From Planifilum fimeticola (GTDB lineage: Bacteria; Bacillota; Bacilli; Thermoactinomycetales; DSM-44946): a DNA stretch of 44,828 bases. Of the stretch, positions 16,200-23,682 are shown one piece after another. Position 1 is the stretch's first letter. Every line of letters begins with the position of its first letter. The stretch covers positions 1 through 44,828 of the forward strand of contig NZ_PVNE01000031.1 of the NCBI RefSeq assembly GCF_003001905.1, read 5' to 3'. A model generated the notes under the pieces. It did no database searches and was not told where the DNA came from. It saw only the letters and a list, made by a program, of their open reading frames with translations. The position numbers were made by a program, and so were the translations under genes.

Positions 16200-16216
16200 A
16201 TGACAAAGGGTGTCAT
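16200..16216. promoter_or_regulatory. Dyad ATGACA-AAGGG-TGTCAT between divergent genes
   Basis: Perfect 6-bp arms with a 5-bp centre lie 26 bp upstream of the WYL-regulator start and 80 bp upstream of the divergent reductase. It is a candidate autoregulatory operator. The AAAGGGTG core is shared with sites near the L11 paralogue. Confidence 0.45.
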
Positions 16217-16296
16217 GTTACAGGGTGTAGCATGAATATGCCCCTTCTCCGGGTGAGGGATTCGGAGGAGGTGCGATCAATCCTCAGGGAGGGATC

Positions 16297-16830
16297 GTGT
16301 TGGATCGGAAAGTGATCGTATACATCGCGATGAGCCTGGACGGTTATATCGCGCGGGAAAACGGGGAGATCGACTGGCTGCTGGAGAATTCCCCGTCGGA
16401 TCCCGCGGACTATGGCTACCCGGAGTTTTACAGGACGATCGATACCGTGATCATGGGAAAGGCGACCTACGATCAGTTGCCGGAGCTGACCGAAACGTTT
16501 CCCTACAAGGGCAAGAAGTGTTACGTCTTTTCCAGGACCGCTTCGGGCCGCGATGAGCATGTGGAATATGTGAACGGGGACATCGGGGCCTTCGTGGAAG
16601 CGTTGAAAGGACGTCCGGGAAAGAACATCTGGTTGGTCGGAGGCAGCGAGCTGATCGAGGGGTTCCTGGAAGCGGGTGCGGTGGACGAGTTTTTGATCAG
16701 TGTGATCCCCGTGTTGATCGGCAGGGGGATTCCGCTGTTCCGGAAGAACAGCCGGCAGGAGCGGCTGGAGTTGAAAAGCCACTTCCGCTTCGACGACTGC
16801 GTGATGCTCCATTACGAGGTGTTGCGGTGA
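16297..16830 (+). CDS. RibD C-terminal/dihydrofolate-reductase-like reductase
   Basis: A 177-residue NADPH-dependent reductase of the RibD_C (YyaP/YwjB-like) superfamily; substrate unknown. Typical elements are the opening VIVYIAMSLDGYIAREN, the VIMGKATYDQL segment, and the cofactor loop IWLVGGSELIEGFLEAGAVDE-like region followed by VIPVLIGRGIPLF. It is single-domain without the RibD deaminase half. It is not FolA, because the FolA N-terminus and active-site pattern differ. The GTG at 16297 follows AGGGAGGG. It is divergent from the WYL regulator, which may control it, and ends in a strong terminator. Confidence 0.8.
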   Translation: MLDRKVIVYIAMSLDGYIARENGEIDWLLENSPSDPADYGYPEFYRTIDTVIMGKATYDQLPELTETFPYKGKKCYVFSRTASGRDEHVEYVNGDIGAFVEALKGRPGKNIWLVGGSELIEGFLEAGAVDEFLISVIPVLIGRGIPLFRKNSRQERLELKSHFRFDDCVMLHYEVLR

Positions 16831-16834
16831 TTGA

Positions 16835-16869
16835 AAACGCCCCCTCCTTCCTTTGAGGAGGGGGCGTTT
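16835..16869. terminator. Bidirectional terminator
   Basis: AAACGCCCCCTCC (16835-16847) pairs perfectly with GGAGGGGGCGTTT (16857-16869). The A/T outer pairs give T-runs on both strands between convergent genes. Confidence 0.75.
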
Positions 16870-16871
16870 CG

Positions 16872-17327
16872 TCAATTGAACTTGAGGGTGGCGAAAAGGA
16901 TGACGATCAAAATCAGCAATGTGGTGACATGGGCCAGGATGGCGTACCGCTTGGCCGTTTGGCGCAGGAGTTCGGCATCACCGCCGCCCGAGGCGCTTTT
17001 CAACTTCCGGCCGTAAAGGGTGAAGCCGATGATGTAGGCCAGGATGAACAGGCTGCCGAAACGCTCCTTGAACAGGAGCCAGAAGGGCAGCTCCGCTCCG
17101 TTGATATAATGTTGGCTCAGCATGTACACGCCGGCAGCCAGGACGATGATGGCGCTGGGGACCAGCGTGCGCATGTTGAGACGGTGAACGGCCTGCAGGG
17201 TTTCCGCCAGCGATTTTCCGTCCGCCGCCTTGGCGGTCCGCCCGAGCCAGATGGCCAGGATGTGCATCGCTCCGAACCAGGTGGCGACGCCGGCGATGTG
17301 CAAAAACAGGGCGATTTTGTATGCCAT
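16872..17327 (-). CDS. Four-helix membrane protein (CopD/DUF2269-like)
   Basis: A 151-residue integral membrane protein with four predicted helices, at about residues 5-29, 52-70, 86-104 and 128-147. A conserved-looking HIAGVATWFG in helix one and histidines near helix ends recall CopD-like or heme-associated small membrane proteins, but no function can be assigned. ATG 17327 follows GAGG with 8-nt spacing; a TTG 18 nt upstream is less likely. It lies 48 nt downstream of a heme-monooxygenase-like gene on the same strand, so the two may be co-transcribed and a heme- or redox-related role is possible. Confidence 0.7.
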   Translation of the reverse strand: MAYKIALFLHIAGVATWFGAMHILAIWLGRTAKAADGKSLAETLQAVHRLNMRTLVPSAIIVLAAGVYMLSQHYINGAELPFWLLFKERFGSLFILAYIIGFTLYGRKLKSASGGGDAELLRQTAKRYAILAHVTTLLILIVILFATLKFN

Positions 17328-17375
17328 AAAGGAAGACCTCCCCAAATGTGAACTGTTGGCGATTGCGTCCCTGAT

Positions 17376-17663
17376 TTATGGAATCAGCACTTCGTAGGCG
17401 GAGACGTTGGGCCGCCCCTCTTCCGCCCGGCGGCCGCCGTGGGCCTTGCGGAAGTGTTCGCTCTGCGTCCAGTTGATGAAGTCCTGTTTGGTTTCGAAGA
17501 CGGTTTCCGCCACCAGGTGGGAGCCGTCCTCCGCTTTCAGCAGGCGGAAGGAGACGAATCCCGGAACGGACTTCATCGATTGCGTGGCGTTTTGAAACCG
17601 TTCCTTCAGCTCGTTGAGGTGTTCTTCGGATGTGACGGGAATCCGGTTGTTGACCAAATACAT
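17376..17663 (-). CDS. Antibiotic-biosynthesis/heme-degrading monooxygenase-family protein
   Basis: A 95-residue single ABM domain of the IsdG/HmoA type. Features are NRIPVTSEEHLNELKERF, VPGFVSFRLLKAEDG, an LVAETVFETKQDFINW strand-helix and SEHFRKAHGG, whose His is in the position of the heme ligand of this group. HmoA-like enzymes open heme to release iron, but the ABM fold also serves other oxygenases. ATG 17663 follows GGAGG with 7-nt spacing; longer in-frame starts lack a site. It is first in a likely two-gene unit with the CopD-like membrane protein. Confidence 0.75.
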   Translation of the reverse strand: MYLVNNRIPVTSEEHLNELKERFQNATQSMKSVPGFVSFRLLKAEDGSHLVAETVFETKQDFINWTQSEHFRKAHGGRRAEEGRPNVSAYEVLIP

Positions 17664-17768
17664 GTTGAATCCTCCATTTTCTCGGGTTGTCGTCGTCCGT
17701 TTTCCGCGGGGACCGGACGGATAAACTGAAGATGGCAAGGCAGAATAGGGAAAAAAGGAGCGATACCC

Positions 17769-17870
17769 TTGAGCAGTCCGGTAAAAGCGAAAAGACTCGG
17801 CTGGATCGTCGTGGTCGTCACCCTGGTTCTGTCGGTCATCTTTGCCGTCGCATGGTACATGATCGGTTGA
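17769..17870 (+). CDS. 33-residue single-pass membrane peptide
   Basis: A short open frame starts at TTG 17769 with AAAGGAG eight bases upstream. The peptide is basic at its N-terminus (KAKRLG) and then has one hydrophobic span, WIVVVTLVLSVIFAVAWYMI, ending in Gly. This N-in transmembrane layout with a good ribosome binding site is typical of genuine bacterial small membrane proteins. It ends 5 bp before the convergent end of the aminopeptidase gene and is divergent from the monooxygenase gene. Function unknown. Confidence 0.55.
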   Translation: MSSPVKAKRLGWIVVVVTLVLSVIFAVAWYMIG

Positions 17871-17875
17871 AAAAA

Positions 17876-18625
17876 TTACTGTTCGGTCAAGATCAAAGGG
17901 CCTTCCTCGGTGATGGCCACGGTGTGCTCATACTGGGCGGACAGGCTCCCATCCACGGTCCGGGCCGTCCAGCCGTCGTCGTCGATTTTGACCTGATATC
18001 CCCCGACGTTCAACATCGGCTCGATGGTGATCACCATTCCCGGCTTCAGGAGCACTCCCTGATTCGGCCTGCCGAAGTGGGGGACCTGGGGATCTTCGTG
18101 CATCCGCCGGCCGATTCCGTGGCCGACGAACTGGCGGACCACCGAATAGCCCTGACCTTCGGCAAAGGATTGGATGGCATGGGAGATGTCCCCCAAGCGG
18201 TTGCCCGCCTTTGCCTGGGCGATCCCCCGGTAGAGGGATTCGCGGGTTGCGTCCAGGAGCCGACGCGCCTCGGATGAGATGGTTCCGACGGGATACGTCC
18301 AGGCGGAATCGGCCAGCCACCCGTCGATGTTCACCACCATGTCGATGGTCACGATGTCCCCTTCCCGTAATGGGGTTTCGTCGGGCATTCCGTGGCAGAC
18401 GACGTCGTTTTTCGAGCAACAGGTGGCGTAGGGATACCCCATGTACCCTTTTTGTTCCGGCGTGGCTCCGTGGGACCGCAGATACTCCTCGACAAACCGG
18501 TCGATCGCGAGCGGAGTGATGCCGGGTTTGATGAGGCGGGCCAGTTCCCGGTGACAGGAGGCCAACAGCCGGCCGGAGCGGTGCATCTTCTCGATTTCGT
18601 TCCTGCTCTTAAGGGAAATGGTCAA
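17876..18625 (-). CDS. map: Methionine aminopeptidase, type I (MapB/YflG-like)
   Basis: Removes the initiator methionine from new proteins. The 249-residue product has all five metal ligands: Asp95, Asp106 (LADSAWT), His169 (GHGIG), Glu202 (IEPML) and Glu233 (EHTVAI), plus His78 in VCHGMP. The copy in the ribosomal-protein operon is usually a different paralogue. This stand-alone gene with CCSKNDVVCHG resembles the second enzyme, YflG, of the same length in B. subtilis. Start TTG 18625 follows AAAGGGG. It appears to be a single-gene unit. Confidence 0.92.
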   Translation of the reverse strand: MTISLKSRNEIEKMHRSGRLLASCHRELARLIKPGITPLAIDRFVEEYLRSHGATPEQKGYMGYPYATCCSKNDVVCHGMPDETPLREGDIVTIDMVVNIDGWLADSAWTYPVGTISSEARRLLDATRESLYRGIAQAKAGNRLGDISHAIQSFAEGQGYSVVRQFVGHGIGRRMHEDPQVPHFGRPNQGVLLKPGMVITIEPMLNVGGYQVKIDDDGWTARTVDGSLSAQYEHTVAITEEGPLILTEQ

Positions 18626-18957
18626 GATTAAATACCCCTTTCCTCAGTATCATTATCCACTTTTATGGGGTAAAAGAAAAGGGGATGACAGGAAGGGGAA
18701 AGCGAAAAGCCGCGCAATGTTCAGCCAGAGCCGTGAAGGATGTCTTCGGCTCCCGCGTTCGACCGCTCCTTCAAGCAAAAAAACCCGGACCGCGCGGCCC
18801 GGGTGTTGATGTTTTTCTTTCCGCTTGGCTAACCCGTCAATGAGATAATCGGCCCGCATGCTTTTTCCCGATAAATTCCCCTTTACGATGTCCCACCCGT
18901 ATCCTCCCTTCTCTTCCGCCACGATGCAGGTGCAACAACTGAATTCTGTAACGCGCG
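18626..18957. other. Gene-free interval
   Basis: This interval lies between the start of the aminopeptidase gene and the end of the ABC operon. It contains the ABC-operon terminator at 18776-18804. Short minus-strand frames at 18653-18922 and 18950-18837 read through that terminator or lack context and are not called. No repeats or RNA gene were recognised. Confidence 0.5.
18776..18804 (-). terminator. Terminator of the Ytr-like ABC operon
   Basis: On the minus strand ACCCGG and CCGGGT (18804-18799 and 18788-18783) form a stem around a G+C loop, followed by TTTTTTTGC. It lies 150 nt past the last gene of the operon. Confidence 0.7.
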
Positions 18958-20109
18958 TCAGTTGGCCGCGGATTGCAGGAAACGGGGGAACCTCCAGAGG
19001 GCGACGACCAGACCCGCGGCACCGAACGCCAGAAGGACGGCGAGCGTTTTCCAGATATCGTAGATGTGGGCGCCGTGGACCATTACCTGCTGGAAGCCCT
19101 GCAGTGCCCAGAATTGCGGAGTGAAGTGGCTGATCACCTGTGCGAAGTGCGGCATCAGTTCCTCCGGCAGCCAGAGGCCGCCCAGGGCGGCACCACCCAA
19201 GGTGATCAACATGGTGATTCCGCGACCATGGTTTTCACTGCGGGCCAACAGGGAGACGGACAGGCCGATACCGGTTCCGCAGATCCCCAGGCACAACACA
19301 ATCAGCGCGACGGCGCTGAGATCGCCGAGGGAGATGCCGTAGACTGCGTATCCGAAAGTGAGCAGGATCGTGCACTGGATCAAGACGGCCAAGAGCGCTG
19401 GGATCCACATCCCGATAAGGTACGCCAGCGGATTCATCGGCGTGCTCCGAAGCCTTGCCAACATCCCGGATTCCCTTTCGGCGAGAAAGCTGCGGATCAT
19501 GCTGAAAATGATGAAGAAGACGAACATCACGGTGTAACCCGGCACAACCTGGTTGAGCACATTGTCCTTGCCGCCGGCGCCGCCCTCTTTGATTTCGCGG
19601 ATGTGAATCGGCGGATCCAGGAGCTGTTTGACTTCGTCCGGATTCTTGCCGGCAGTGCTGAGGGCGGCACCCACGCGCTGTTCTTGATAGCGGGTGGCGA
19701 CTGTATTCAGCACCGACTCAATCGGGCCGGTGACGGTTTCCTTGCCGATGTTGTGGTGGAACCGGATCTCGGCGGGACGTCCGGAGGTGACGGCATTTCC
19801 AAACCCTTTTTGGATGATGACCAACTCGCTCAATTTGCCATCCCGGACCTCCTGAAGCCGTTCGTTCAGCATCTCCGGGCCATCGGTCCGCAGGCTGAAT
19901 CCTTTCACGCGCCCGACAGCACGGAGAAAGCTCTTGGACACCTTCGATTGATCCAGATCCACGCAATGGACGGTGATCGTGGCATTGGAGGATTCGGAAA
20001 ACACGGATCCGAACAACACAATAAATAGCATGGGCATAATCAGGAGAAAAAACAAGTTGCCCTTTTCCTTGAACAGCAATTTCAATTCCTTGCGTATGAT
20101 GCTTCGCAT
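18958..20109 (-). CDS. ABC-2 type exporter permease
   Basis: A 383-residue membrane subunit of the YhhJ/NatB type. One membrane segment lies near the N-terminus (LFFLLIMPMLFIVLFGSVF). A large outside loop of about 170 residues follows, then five segments starting at VMFVFFIIFSMIRSF, with the ERESGMLARLRSTP coupling helix typical of ABC-2 permeases. ATG 20109 follows AAGGAGG; an upstream in-frame ATG lacks a good site. It is the last gene of a five-gene minus-strand operon and pairs with the ATPase 33 nt upstream. Substrate unknown, probably a drug or lipid-like compound. Confidence 0.85.
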   Translation of the reverse strand: MRSIIRKELKLLFKEKGNLFFLLIMPMLFIVLFGSVFSESSNATITVHCVDLDQSKVSKSFLRAVGRVKGFSLRTDGPEMLNERLQEVRDGKLSELVIIQKGFGNAVTSGRPAEIRFHHNIGKETVTGPIESVLNTVATRYQEQRVGAALSTAGKNPDEVKQLLDPPIHIREIKEGGAGGKDNVLNQVVPGYTVMFVFFIIFSMIRSFLAERESGMLARLRSTPMNPLAYLIGMWIPALLAVLIQCTILLTFGYAVYGISLGDLSAVALIVLCLGICGTGIGLSVSLLARSENHGRGITMLITLGGAALGGLWLPEELMPHFAQVISHFTPQFWALQGFQQVMVHGAHIYDIWKTLAVLLAFGAAGLVVALWRFPRFLQSAAN

Positions 20110-20142
20110 GTAGCGGCCTCCTTCGTTCATTGGCATCGGCCA

Positions 20143-21093
20143 TCAATCCCGCAGACTCGTTCCGGTCAGTTCGAGGAACACCGACTCCAGCGAGGGACGG
20201 ACCATCTCCAGGGCTCGGATGTCGAGTTTCTGTTCGAAAGCATTTTGCAACAGGAAATTCATCGCCTCCGACCTGTACTTGGTTTCAATCATCCAACCCT
20301 CATCACGCCGTGAGATTTTGCAGGGAAACGGGAAGGGCGGCAGCTGGCCAAATCCGTCCATCTCCACGTAAACCGCCTTTTTGCCGAACCTGTCCAGCAG
20401 GTCTGAGAGCGAACCCTGAGCGATGACGCGGCCGTGATCAATGATTGCGATATCGTCACACAGCGCCTCCACTTCCTCCATGTAGTGCGTCGAGTAGATG
20501 ATGGTCATTCCTTGCGCCCGGAGCGAACGGATCATTTCAAAGATGTAGTTGCGCGATTGCGGGTCAATACCGACCGTGGGTTCATCCAGGATCAGCAGCT
20601 TTGGCCGGTGCAGCAGCGCGGCGGCGATGTTGATGCGACGTTTCATTCCGACGGAAAACGTAGCGACGGGTTCGTATGCGCGTTGTTCAAGGGCGGTCGC
20701 ACGCAACACCTCCTGGATCCGCTGCCGCAGTTCAGACCCGCGAATGCCGTACATCTCTCCGAAAAAGACGAGGTTGTCACGGGCGCTCAGTTTTTCATAG
20801 AGAGTGATCTCCTGGGGAACATAGCCCACTTGGCGGCGGATGGCGTTCTGCTGTTTGGCGGTATCCAGGCCGAGGACCCGTACCGTGCCGGCGTCCGCCG
20901 TGACGATTCCCGTCAGGATCTTCATTGTCGTAGACTTGCCGGCACCGTTCGGTCCGAGCAGCCCGAAACAGGAACCGGATCGGACGGAAAAGCTCACCCC
21001 TTGCAAAGCGGCGATGTTGCCGTACGATTTGCGCAAGCCGCGAACATCCAGGGCTGTTTCCGTCGATTTTCGGGTGTCGAGTATGGTTTGCAT
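20143..21093 (-). CDS. ABC transporter ATP-binding protein (ABC-2 exporter type)
   Basis: A 316-residue ATPase. Walker A is GPNGAGKST, the signature region is FSVGMKRRINIAAALL, Walker B is LLILDEPTVGID and the switch His is in STHYMEEVE. The signature serine and glycine are kept (SVGMKRR in place of SGGQ-type), as in several DrrA/NatA-like proteins. About 80 C-terminal residues form a DrrA-type tail. ATG 21093 follows GGGGGAGG. It is fourth in the GntR operon and most likely partners the permease downstream. Confidence 0.9.
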   Translation of the reverse strand: MQTILDTRKSTETALDVRGLRKSYGNIAALQGVSFSVRSGSCFGLLGPNGAGKSTTMKILTGIVTADAGTVRVLGLDTAKQQNAIRRQVGYVPQEITLYEKLSARDNLVFFGEMYGIRGSELRQRIQEVLRATALEQRAYEPVATFSVGMKRRINIAAALLHRPKLLILDEPTVGIDPQSRNYIFEMIRSLRAQGMTIIYSTHYMEEVEALCDDIAIIDHGRVIAQGSLSDLLDRFGKKAVYVEMDGFGQLPPFPFPCKISRRDEGWMIETKYRSEAMNFLLQNAFEQKLDIRALEMVRPSLESVFLELTGTSLRD

Positions 21094-21113
21094 CGTTGAT
21101 CATCCTCCCCCAT

Positions 21114-21860
21114 TTACATCGCCAGATGGCGGTTCAAAAGGTACGCCGCCAGTCGAATCAGGCCATAGGCCAGCAGCCAGCTGACAACGATCGGGATGAA
21201 CAGGAAGGGCGACACGGAGAGGTTCGGCATGCCTGCGGTTTGGACGTGCAGGTAAACTCCGCCGTGCGCAAAAAGCAGCCACCACAGGCCCGAGAACAGG
21301 ATCCACATCAGTGGGATGGCCGGCTTCGCCCGCGATTCGCCTAAGACACAGAAGAGAATGCCGAATGCGGTGACAAAGGGGCAGACGGAAAACAGGAGGG
21401 CGTTCCATTTCAGGCCTGTGAGCAAATAGCTTGCAGCGGAGTGCGGATCGAAAGGTCCGACCAATGCCATCGTATACAGTCCGAACAGCGCAAGGATGCA
21501 GTACACCACAGCGAAGATGAGAACGCTGCGCAGCAGGGCGGCAACAAACTTTGAAGTCACCAGGCGGAGGCGGGAGAAGGGAAGGGTCAGCCACCATCCG
21601 GCCGTGCCGTTTTTCCACTCGCTAGCGGTCAGGCTCGTCGCCATGCCAAAACTCAAGAAGGGCAGCCCGAAGGTGGTGAACCACACCGGTCCCAGATAAG
21701 TATGGCCGTGCAGGGCTGCATAGGTGGTAAGAGTCAGCAACACGGCCAGCGCCCCGCCGGCATAAGCCAGCCACCACCCTTTCGGGATCTGCATGTTGCG
21801 GCGCTTCCGCCGTTTGAAATCATGCTTTACGAGTGCCCAGAAATTCGATTGTGCAGCCAT
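21114..21860 (-). CDS. ABC-2 type permease (YtrC/YtrD-like)
   Basis: A 248-residue membrane protein with six predicted segments (for example WLAYAGGALAVLLTLTTYA and LLRSVLIFAVVYCILALFG). The motif SLTASEWKNGTAGWWLTLP is the coupling helix of this permease group. It lies 10 nt downstream of the YtrB-like ATPase and 20 nt upstream of the second ATPase. The YtrB-like ATPase is its probable partner. Related Ytr systems respond to cell-wall antibiotics, but the role here is inferred from family and order only. Confidence 0.8.
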   Translation of the reverse strand: MAAQSNFWALVKHDFKRRKRRNMQIPKGWWLAYAGGALAVLLTLTTYAALHGHTYLGPVWFTTFGLPFLSFGMATSLTASEWKNGTAGWWLTLPFSRLRLVTSKFVAALLRSVLIFAVVYCILALFGLYTMALVGPFDPHSAASYLLTGLKWNALLFSVCPFVTAFGILFCVLGESRAKPAIPLMWILFSGLWWLLFAHGGVYLHVQTAGMPNLSVSPFLFIPIVVSWLLAYGLIRLAAYLLNRHLAM

Positions 21861-21870
21861 CGGAAACCTC

Positions 21871-22569
21871 CTAACGATACAGGGTTTTCATCACGGAGTT
21901 CATGGAACCGTATTGTCGGCGCAGTTCGTCCGCGTCCCCGCTCAGGACGACGCGCCCCGCGTCGAGAAACATGGCGTGATCAAACAACGCCTCCGCTTCG
22001 TACAGCTCGTGCGTGCTGATGAGCACGGTGCGTTCTCCATCACTGACATGGTCTATCAAACCTTCGATGATCCGTGCCCTGGAGACGGTATCGATGCCGG
22101 AGAACGGTTCGTCCAGGATGATGAGCGGAACCCGGCGGGCGATGCAGAGGATGAGCATCACGCGCGCCTCCTGTCCGCGCGACATGTCGCGGACATTCGC
22201 GTCCAGGTCCACTTTCATGAATTCCGCAAGACGTTTCGCTGTTTCGGGATCGAAACCGGGCAAGAAATTTTCCGCCCACGTGAACGCCTGGCGGACCGTG
22301 TGGTCTGGATACCAGCGGGCCCGGTCGGGCAGATAGGCGATATCGCGGTTTGTCCGCCACCCCGGGGGCCTGCCGAGCACCTGTACCCGGCCTTTGTCAG
22401 CCAGAGTGAGACCGGTCAAGAGTCGGAACAGGGTGGACTTTCCCGATCCGTTTGGACCGAGTATGCCGACCACGCGACCGTGCGGGATTGACAGGGTGAG
22501 TCCATCCAATGCCCGTTTCGATCCGTAGTGTTTGCGGACCCCCTCACAGTGAACGGCGATTTGGGTCAT
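21871..22569 (-). CDS. ABC transporter ATP-binding protein (YtrB-like)
   Basis: A 232-residue ATPase. Walker A is GPNGSGKST, the signature is MSRGQEARVMLILCI, Walker B is LIILDEPFSGID and the switch region is STHELYEAE. The start ATG 22569 has AAGGAGG ten bases upstream and lies inside the end of the GntR gene (26-nt overlap). That indicates translational coupling of regulator and transporter. Upstream in-frame extensions would run further into the regulator gene and are rejected. Confidence 0.9.
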   Translation of the reverse strand: MTQIAVHCEGVRKHYGSKRALDGLTLSIPHGRVVGILGPNGSGKSTLFRLLTGLTLADKGRVQVLGRPPGWRTNRDIAYLPDRARWYPDHTVRQAFTWAENFLPGFDPETAKRLAEFMKVDLDANVRDMSRGQEARVMLILCIARRVPLIILDEPFSGIDTVSRARIIEGLIDHVSDGERTVLISTHELYEAEALFDHAMFLDAGRVVLSGDADELRRQYGSMNSVMKTLYR

Positions 22570-22963
22570 CGGCAGTATCCTCCTTCTTTTTGTCCTGCAG
22601 GCAACGTTCAATCTCTTCCCATGAATAGCCCAGACTTTGCATTTTTTCGAGGAACTCCTCGATTGCATGCTGTGCCAACTCGTTGCGAATCCGCTCTACG
22701 CGCTCTTGCGAAGTCGTGATGAAGGTCCCCTGTCCGCGCCTCGTCTCTGTCAGGCCGTCGCGTTCCAGTTCCTGATAGGCGCGGATGACGGTGTTTGGGT
22801 TGACTTTGAGGGCGCGCGCCATGTCCCGTACGGAAGGAATCTTTTCCCCCAACGCCATCTCTCCCTTGACAATCGCGTTTCTCATTTGTTGTAGTATTTG
22901 CTCGTACAACGGCTGGCTGAGATCTAAGTAAAACGTCAACGAGCCAACCTGACGTTCATCCAC
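22544..22963 (-). CDS. GntR-family regulator, YtrA subfamily
   Basis: A 139-residue repressor. Residues about 10-78 are a GntR winged helix (PLYEQILQQMRNAIVKGEM, IPSVRDMARALKVNPNTVIR, RRGQGTFI). A short C-terminal helical tail follows, as in YtrA, with no ligand-binding domain. YtrA-type repressors control adjacent ABC transporters. The GTG at 22963 follows GGAGGG. It heads the five-gene operon and has a palindrome over its promoter at 23006-23041. Confidence 0.9.
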   Translation of the reverse strand: MDERQVGSLTFYLDLSQPLYEQILQQMRNAIVKGEMALGEKIPSVRDMARALKVNPNTVIRAYQELERDGLTETRRGQGTFITTSQERVERIRNELAQHAIEEFLEKMQSLGYSWEEIERCLQDKKKEDTADDPNRRSL

Positions 22964-23005
22964 TCTCTTCCCTCCGTTCCAGCCCCGCAGGGAGTGTCAT
23001 TGTGT

Positions 23006-23041
23006 TTAAGTGTATTATATCACTTAAGACACTCAAATCAA
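23006..23041 (-). promoter_or_regulatory. GntR-operon promoter and operator
   Basis: On the minus strand TTGATT (23041-23036), a 16-bp spacer and a perfect TATAAT (23019-23014) form a promoter. The inverted repeat TTAAGTG (23006-23012) / CACTTAA (23021-23027) surrounds the -10. Outer extensions GTGT and ACAC lengthen the symmetry. Binding of the GntR product here would block its own operon. Confidence 0.65.
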
Positions 23042-23044
23042 CCC

Positions 23045-23640
23045 AAACACGCACTCCAAAAAATTCCGGCCATGATTTTCCTTGTTCGGGACGACGATGT
23101 GAGCGATGTTTCTTGAAATTTGGGGATGTGGCATGTCGTTCTCTCGGGGAGCGGATTCTTTGCTCCGAAGACGAGTGGACGCTTCGTGCCCGGATTTAAT
23201 GTTTCCTCGTTTGGAAAAAGAAGGGAAAGAAGTTGTTGAGATGGAATGGCGGGACCCATATGGCCCAGGGGATTGCGGACGGAGTTGCGGCGGTTGCCGG
23301 AACGGAACCTGAACTGCCAAGGGTTTTCGTATTCCGCACGGGAATGCAGGATCCGCAATGCCGGAGGGGGTCCTTGAAGTTTTCGCGGTGGTGACTCATT
23401 TGTATCGGCGGCGGACGCATGACCCCGCAAGGCACCCTGTGGAGGTGTTTCCATATGGCCGCTTCGAAACGGTGGGATTCTGATTACCGGATGGGGCCAT
23501 GGCAGATTTGGACCGAACCATTTTTATCCCGCCCATTAAAAATCCGCCTCAGCTCCTCGGTCGGACCGCCCGGCTGCTCTCCGTTCGGTCGCAATTTTCC
23601 TTCATGAAACCCATGAAGCGCCTCTTATTTTCATCTGGAA
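23045..23640. other. Gene-poor interval between two ABC loci
   Basis: About 600 bp with only short, poorly supported frames on both strands. A fragment resembling a flavodoxin/WrbA-type protein is at 23248-23394. The rest shows no recognisable gene, RNA or repeat. Confidence 0.4.
23248..23394 (+). pseudogene. Possible relic of a flavodoxin/WrbA-like flavoprotein
   Basis: One frame reads GGTHMAQGIADGVAAVAGTE followed by PELPRV. This resembles the region just after the FMN-binding loop of WrbA/flavodoxin-type proteins (pattern GNT..MAxAIAxGV..VxGxExELxRV). The matching part spans about 26 residues and then the frame ends in unrelated sequence. The upstream frame hits a stop at 23197 without a start or the preceding beta strand. 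I read it as a decayed gene fragment; the similarity is short and could be coincidental. Confidence 0.3.
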
Positions 23641-23650
23641 GGTGTATACT
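23600..23650 (+). promoter_or_regulatory. Candidate promoter and dyad for the second ABC exporter
   Basis: A TATACT -10 (23645-23650) precedes the ABC gene by 33 nt. The -35 is poor. Upstream lies the perfect dyad CTTCATG (23600-23606) / CATGAAG (23612-23618), a possible regulator site. Confidence 0.35.
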
Positions 23651-23682
23651 GGACGTAGTGGCAGACGGAAAGGAGGGCGTCG

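Noticed and set aside
16297-16830. Trimethoprim-resistant dihydrofolate reductase as part of the resistance theme
   Set aside because: The protein belongs to the RibD C-terminal-like group and lacks the FolA pattern, so a folate role is not supported.
18837-18893. 19-codon minus-strand peptide starting GTG after AAGGGAGG
   Set aside because: The ribosome binding site is good, but the peptide is too short and lacks any supporting feature.
18653-18922. 89-codon minus-strand frame (GYGWDIVKG...) after the ABC operon
   Set aside because: It reads through the operon terminator and has no ribosome binding site, although part of it looks protein-like.
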